A program made the translations under genes and the position numbers. Under the pieces are notes generated by a model, which ran no database searches, was not told the origin of the DNA, and saw nothing but the letters and a program-made list of their open reading frames with translations. From Membranipora membranacea (Eukaryota > Bryozoa > Gymnolaemata > Cheilostomatida > Membraniporidae), in NCBI GenBank assembly GCA_914767715.1, contig OU612068.1, forward strand, positions 1,610,001 through 1,674,000: DNA of 64,000 nucleotides. The letters are read 5' to 3'. Below, in pieces: positions 60,885-64,000 of this stretch; position 1 is the first letter of the stretch, and the number at the start of each line of letters is the position of its first letter.

Positions 60885-63800
60885 CTGCAAAACGATGATA
60901 AGGTATTAGACCATTCGCTCAAAATTATCGACTTGAAAACAAAATGTGTGTATGTAAGCAACACAAACATAGAATCTGGTAATCATCAATTGTTATCCCT
61001 AATACACGCAGCCATTACCTATTAGCATTCCCTAGTCCCTAATAACTGGAGTTTTTTTATTGGTATTAGATGTAAAACATACCTCAAATCCGGTTTTTTT
61101 GTGCAGTACAATAAACAAAACTTTTCTAATTCAGATGCAATTGAACTAACCAATGATCGCCGATTGAGTCGGATCATTGATGTGAGACATTGACTGTCAG
61201 GGGTATAAGATTGAGATACGTATATTATTTACATGGGTCGCTGAACAATTGATGGATTATTTCTGATATAAGATAGGCTAGTAATTTGTCAAGCTCAACC
61301 TTATCATTATATCAAACAGCGCTAGGAAGTGGCCAGCCAGCCGGAGAATCTATTAACACAAGTAGATGATGTGTTTATGTAATTTCTAACCTAACACAGG
61401 TACCGGTATCAGGTTCCTATAAGAGTGTAGAATCAGTGAACTCCCCCTCACTCAGTGGTATAATGGTATGCACACATAGATACAATCTTAAATTTATATC
61501 CCACTGTGGAAATGAAAAGAAAATATCTGTCACCAGTGGAGACACCAAATGATTCATCAAAGATCATTGTAATCATGTCGGACATTTAATTAATTTGCCA
61601 GTGCTTTTAATTTTGCTGGTGAGGCTGCAGATTCTTAGCTTTCATTTGTGGAGTTGCCTACACATCCATCATCAGCAGCAGTTTGAAAATGACAGAAATG
61701 TAGTGGCAAGGAGTATATGATGACGTGTTGGGGATGAGCACAAGTAATTGTGAAAGGGATACCCGTTGTCATATGCCAATGCAATGTACATAAGCATATG
61801 AGTTAAATGGTGTAAAAAACTTTGGGCTGAGACTGTCAGAACGGTTGCAAAAGTGGATCTGTACAAGCACTGCTGGTAATATTAAATATCAGTTTTCAGT
61901 TTGATTAGCCTAGAGAGTATCATTATGGATCCAGCTCTATACCTCTAGTGAAGTCATGAAGAAGAGGTAACTTAATTTTCTCTCATACACTGATAGTGAC
62001 AGCAACTATTATTACTATGTATGTATAGATATGTATTCGATAAGAGTTTTGTGAGCGCGCAACATAAAATAACGTATGTATCTGGCAAATATTACATGCA
62101 TCAGCAGAAGTTATATGATATTAGCGAATTTTGATTAAAACAGAAATGAACGTGGCACTGGCAGTGGCAACAGTGAACGGGGTTTTTCTTGGTGCCAAGA
62201 GGAGGGTTGGTTTCTAACAAGCTCACTCACAGTGAGTGTTACAAAAATACAAACCAACACAGACAAACAACACTAATCCTGATATGATAATATAATGAGC
62301 TTTGTGTGAGCAACATTCAAGTCACTAAAATTCCATTTGTTTCTTCAGAACAAGGATGAATAACAAATCCCTTTAACATTAGTATTATCATTTATTTATT
62401 TAATTTAAAATCCATGTTCTCCCACTCTTATGGAAATGCATATATTGTCACATTTTGCAAAAAATCACAGTGTAAAGCAAAACATACCTGGTACCAATCT
62501 GTATACTATGATTGAGATTTATCCTTTTCTCCTTGATGATATGTCATAAAACTACCACTTCTAACAGTCTCCCTGTCAAACAGCAGGGGAGGGTTTTCCT
62601 TTTTTGGCTCCTTTGAGTACTGTAGGCTGATTATGTGTTGGAACATGAAATGACTCTTCATAAAAGCCTATCATTGTCTAAATTTACCTGCAATAGTTGC
62701 TGCATGATGACAAGTTTTCCGGAAATTTATTTTGTCCTTGACCTTGTAAAACTCCCATGGCAGCATATAAACAAAAGAATGAGAGACTGTTCATGAAGAA
62801 TATTGGATTATAAAATCAATTGCTGAGCACTGAGAATATTGATTGACCCAGGTCAACTGTTTATGGCACTTCATTCATAACCCAATACTCTTCTTTGTAC
62901 TTCCTCTTATGCTTTAGCTTTGGTAAAGCAGTGAATGGACAGTTTGCTCCTATTTTCTTGGGCTTTTCCTTTTTTGTTTAAATATTATAGTTCAGTTATT
63001 TATGATGATATTGAATACATAAGTAGCTCATAGATATGTCATTCATATTGGTAATTGGGACCTTTGAGATGAGGCTAATGATCCCTTAATAGCAAATAAA
63101 AAAATGATTCAAGAGTTTAGATGGAGTATGAGGCAATGGAAAAATAATGGGAGACTTTAAATCCACAACTCCTGTGTGAAATTCTATGTATGTGGTATGT
63201 GGTCATAGTTATATCATAGAAGACTCTAGACTGCAGAAGTTAAAGCTTTCGATATGCTAATTGATGTCTATTCAGCAAACCTGTTACACCAGCCATGATT
63301 TTAAAATGAAATGAATTCATTTGTACCCTAGAAAGACTAGTAGATATTAGCTAGAGTTTAGTTTACCTAGTATGGGGTGAGCAATGAAGGGAATTCGTTG
63401 GGGTGAGAGAGTCATAAGTATCTATGGTCAACACACACACATGCCTGTTGGTCATCGATATATGAAAATTGATGAGTTGATATGAGCTTGCAGAAACTTC
63501 CACTTGACAAGATGGGAACTTATATTAGAAAGTTATGATGTTGAGTAAATGTTTGCTCGGCTCAAACTATTTCAAGCCTGTGCGAAATGGTGAACTTTCC
63601 CTCTTTGGAAAACATAACATCTCAAGGGTACTATGTATTACAGCTCGATATTTTACTAAGATGTGTCTTATCATGTTAAAAGGGAGAATGGCTGAGGATG
63701 ATTGAAGGATCCCTCAAGGCAGTGTTGGTTTAACTGAAAGGTCTTATCTCAATAGTAATACATTTTATGAGTGCCAAACAACAGATAGTAAATTATAATT

Positions 63801-64000
63801 TTTTATTGCTCGCCAGGTATCAGCAATCAGATTTTATCATTATTCTATAGTAATTATCAGGCTTTATTGGCATGTTTGTATAACATTTCCATTAACTTTT
63901 TCGTACATGCATACATGCATACCATATACCCTTGGGTTTTGGCTTTTAATGCTTTTGATATCGGGTGACCAGTTTCTATGTGTCTGTGCTGGAGTGTAGC
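60885..64000. other. IQGAP upstream region, nothing else recognised
   Basis: It should contain the untranslated first exon(s) and promoter for form 1a. I cannot place them. Short frames such as 61672-61866 (-) and 60750-61025 (+) have no support. Confidence 0.4.

Noticed and set aside
1-64000. CRISPR arrays, operons, phage or bacterial defence genes
   Set aside because: The spliced animal gene structure and absence of prokaryotic signals exclude them; no regular spacer-repeat pattern was seen.

Overview
The window is animal nuclear DNA. It is AT-rich by eye, has many introns with GT-AG splice sites, and carries vertebrate-like regulatory genes and small repeats. I cannot place the species. 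The gene set, the compact introns (often 100-900 bp) and a tRNA-derived SINE suggest an invertebrate metazoan. All gene models below were assembled by hand from splice signals, frame continuity and remembered family sequence; nothing was aligned by program.

Layout. 1-10.7 kb is almost gene-free. It holds one possible terminal exon of an unknown plus-strand gene (555-689), a foldback, a 3 kb cluster of nested MITE-like repeats (about 2.8-5.9 kb), a heptanucleotide satellite between two copies of a duplicated segment (6.5-7.0 kb) and a tRNA-derived SINE (9.3-9.55 kb). 10.7-14.0 kb (+) is a five-exon KCTD7-like BTB gene. 16.4-29.8 kb (+) is a twelve-exon CRTC/TORC gene (611 codons) with the CREB-binding N-terminus, three SIK/14-3-3-type serine sites and the C-terminal activation domain. 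32.5-60.8 kb (-) is a complete IQGAP gene. It has 36 coding exons and 5010 nt, giving 1669 residues, close to the roughly 1660 of vertebrate IQGAP1. Domains run CH, internal repeats, a degenerate WW, four IQ motifs, a RasGAP-related domain and RasGAP_C. CRTC and IQGAP converge, with about 2.7 kb between their stop codons. 60.9-64 kb has no gene I can support.

How it works. The three genes are not an operon and need not share a pathway. KCTD7-like proteins are cullin-3 adaptors, CRTC is a cAMP/calcium-controlled CREB coactivator, and IQGAP is a calmodulin/Rac/Cdc42 actin scaffold.

The most interesting structure concerns isoform generation. IQGAP has three candidate alternative first exons, all ending in the same codon phase. 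It also has a 12-nt candidate microexon inside an IQ motif, a 36-nt candidate cassette, and an apparently perfect 508-bp tandem duplication that copies a 27-nt phase-neutral mini-exon. CRTC exon 4 lies between arms of a roughly 106-bp near-identical inverted repeat, a layout known to favour exon circularisation or RNA editing.
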